Shown piece after piece: positions 59,212 to 59,405 of a DNA stretch of 59,405 nt. Positions within the stretch are counted from its first letter, which is position 1. Each line of letters starts with the position of its first letter. The notes under the pieces are model-generated. The model did not search any database. It was given only the letters and a program-made list of their open reading frames with translations, and was not told the DNA's origin. The DNA is from Clostridiales bacterium. Lineage in GTDB: Bacteria; Bacillota; Clostridia; Christensenellales; Aristaeellaceae. Position numbers and translations under genes: made by a program. Location: contig SVGL01000013.1 of NCBI GenBank assembly GCA_015056325.1, forward strand, positions 1-59,405. Reading direction: 5' to 3'.

Positions 59212-59405
59212 TTACACGCGACGGCGCTTGGGCGGACGGCAGCCATTGTGGGGGATGGGCGTCACGTCCTTGATCATGCTCACGTCCAGACCGGCGGCCT
59301 GCAGAGCGCGGATCGCAGCCTCACGGCCGGAACCGGGACCCTTGACGTACACTTCGACAGTCTTCAGGCCGTATTCCATGGCGGCCTTCGCGGCGGTCTC
59401 AGCAG
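59212..59405 (-). CDS. rpsK: 30S ribosomal protein S11, C-terminal part (runs off the window)
   Basis: 64 residues ending in [12 protein letters not shown], the typical S11 end. The visible part includes [21 protein letters not shown]. The start lies beyond the right edge. The order rpsK-rpsD-rpoA-rplQ is the usual alpha-operon end. Confidence 0.95.
   Translation of the reverse strand, partial: AETAAKAAMEYGLKTVEVYVKGPGSGREAAIRALQAAGLDVSMIKDVTPIPHNGCRPPKRRRV

Overview
The window looks like a chromosome segment of a GC-rich (about 60 percent) member of the Firmicutes, class Clostridia, probably a gut or rumen anaerobe. This rests on the B. subtilis-type PurR, the ylxM-ffh-rpsP-khpA-rimM-trmD and yggS-sepF-yggT-ylmH-divIVA clusters, strong AGGAGG ribosome binding sites, a short-form HisG with HisZ, and interspersed palindromic elements of the kind common in gut Clostridia. 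I see no phage, transposon or CRISPR locus. The naming is an inference; no database was searched.

Layout. 1-246: a tRNA-Gly cluster. 257-4340 (minus): an envelope operon of FHA-like protein, FtsW/RodA, class B PBP and a zinc-ribbon P-loop kinase. 4361-5813: an M16 peptidase homologue and its signals. 5853-11806 (minus): histidine operon hisZ-hisG-hisD-hisB-hisA followed by a GNAT-HisI-HisE fusion; hisH and hisF are absent. 11904-16608 (minus): lepB, purR, a CE15 esterase with a DUF4364 gene, and an HPr-like gene. 16820-27890 (plus): recD2, aspartokinase, a TSUP transporter, an anti-sigma/sigma pair, then an HlyD-like membrane protein with the yggS-sepF-yggT-ylmH-divIVA division cluster. 27903-28251: four 89-bp tandem repeats, then a nuclease-helicase fusion. 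30598-36240: small membrane proteins, a HAD phosphatase and two multi-repeat peptidoglycan-binding proteins. 36313-43320: ylxM-ffh-rpsP-khpA-rimM-trmD, then a membrane protein, a secreted protein and an unusual HflX. 43328-48461: nucleotide salvage genes, a cytidylate-kinase-like gene and guaB. 48479-56866: ADP-ribosylglycohydrolase, a Gld-like ABC exporter operon, an atypical response regulator, an acyltransferase and a phosphodiesterase. 56868-59405 (minus): rplQ, rpoA, rpsD and the end of rpsK.

Themes. Much of the window concerns cell wall growth and division (FtsW/PBP/FHA, SepF, YlmH, DivIVA, peptidoglycan-binding proteins, LepB). Three of these proteins carry long Pro/Gln/Tyr-rich disordered segments. 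The least ordinary features are domain fusions: a JAMM-like metalloprotease motif on HflX, a GNAT on HisIE, and a PD-(D/E)XK-like domain on a Rad3/DinG helicase. Others are the 89-bp repeat array, an uncharacterised C-terminal domain on the larger peptidoglycan-binding protein, and several family members that lack expected catalytic residues (M16 zinc ligand, receiver Asp and Lys, anti-sigma N-box Asn).
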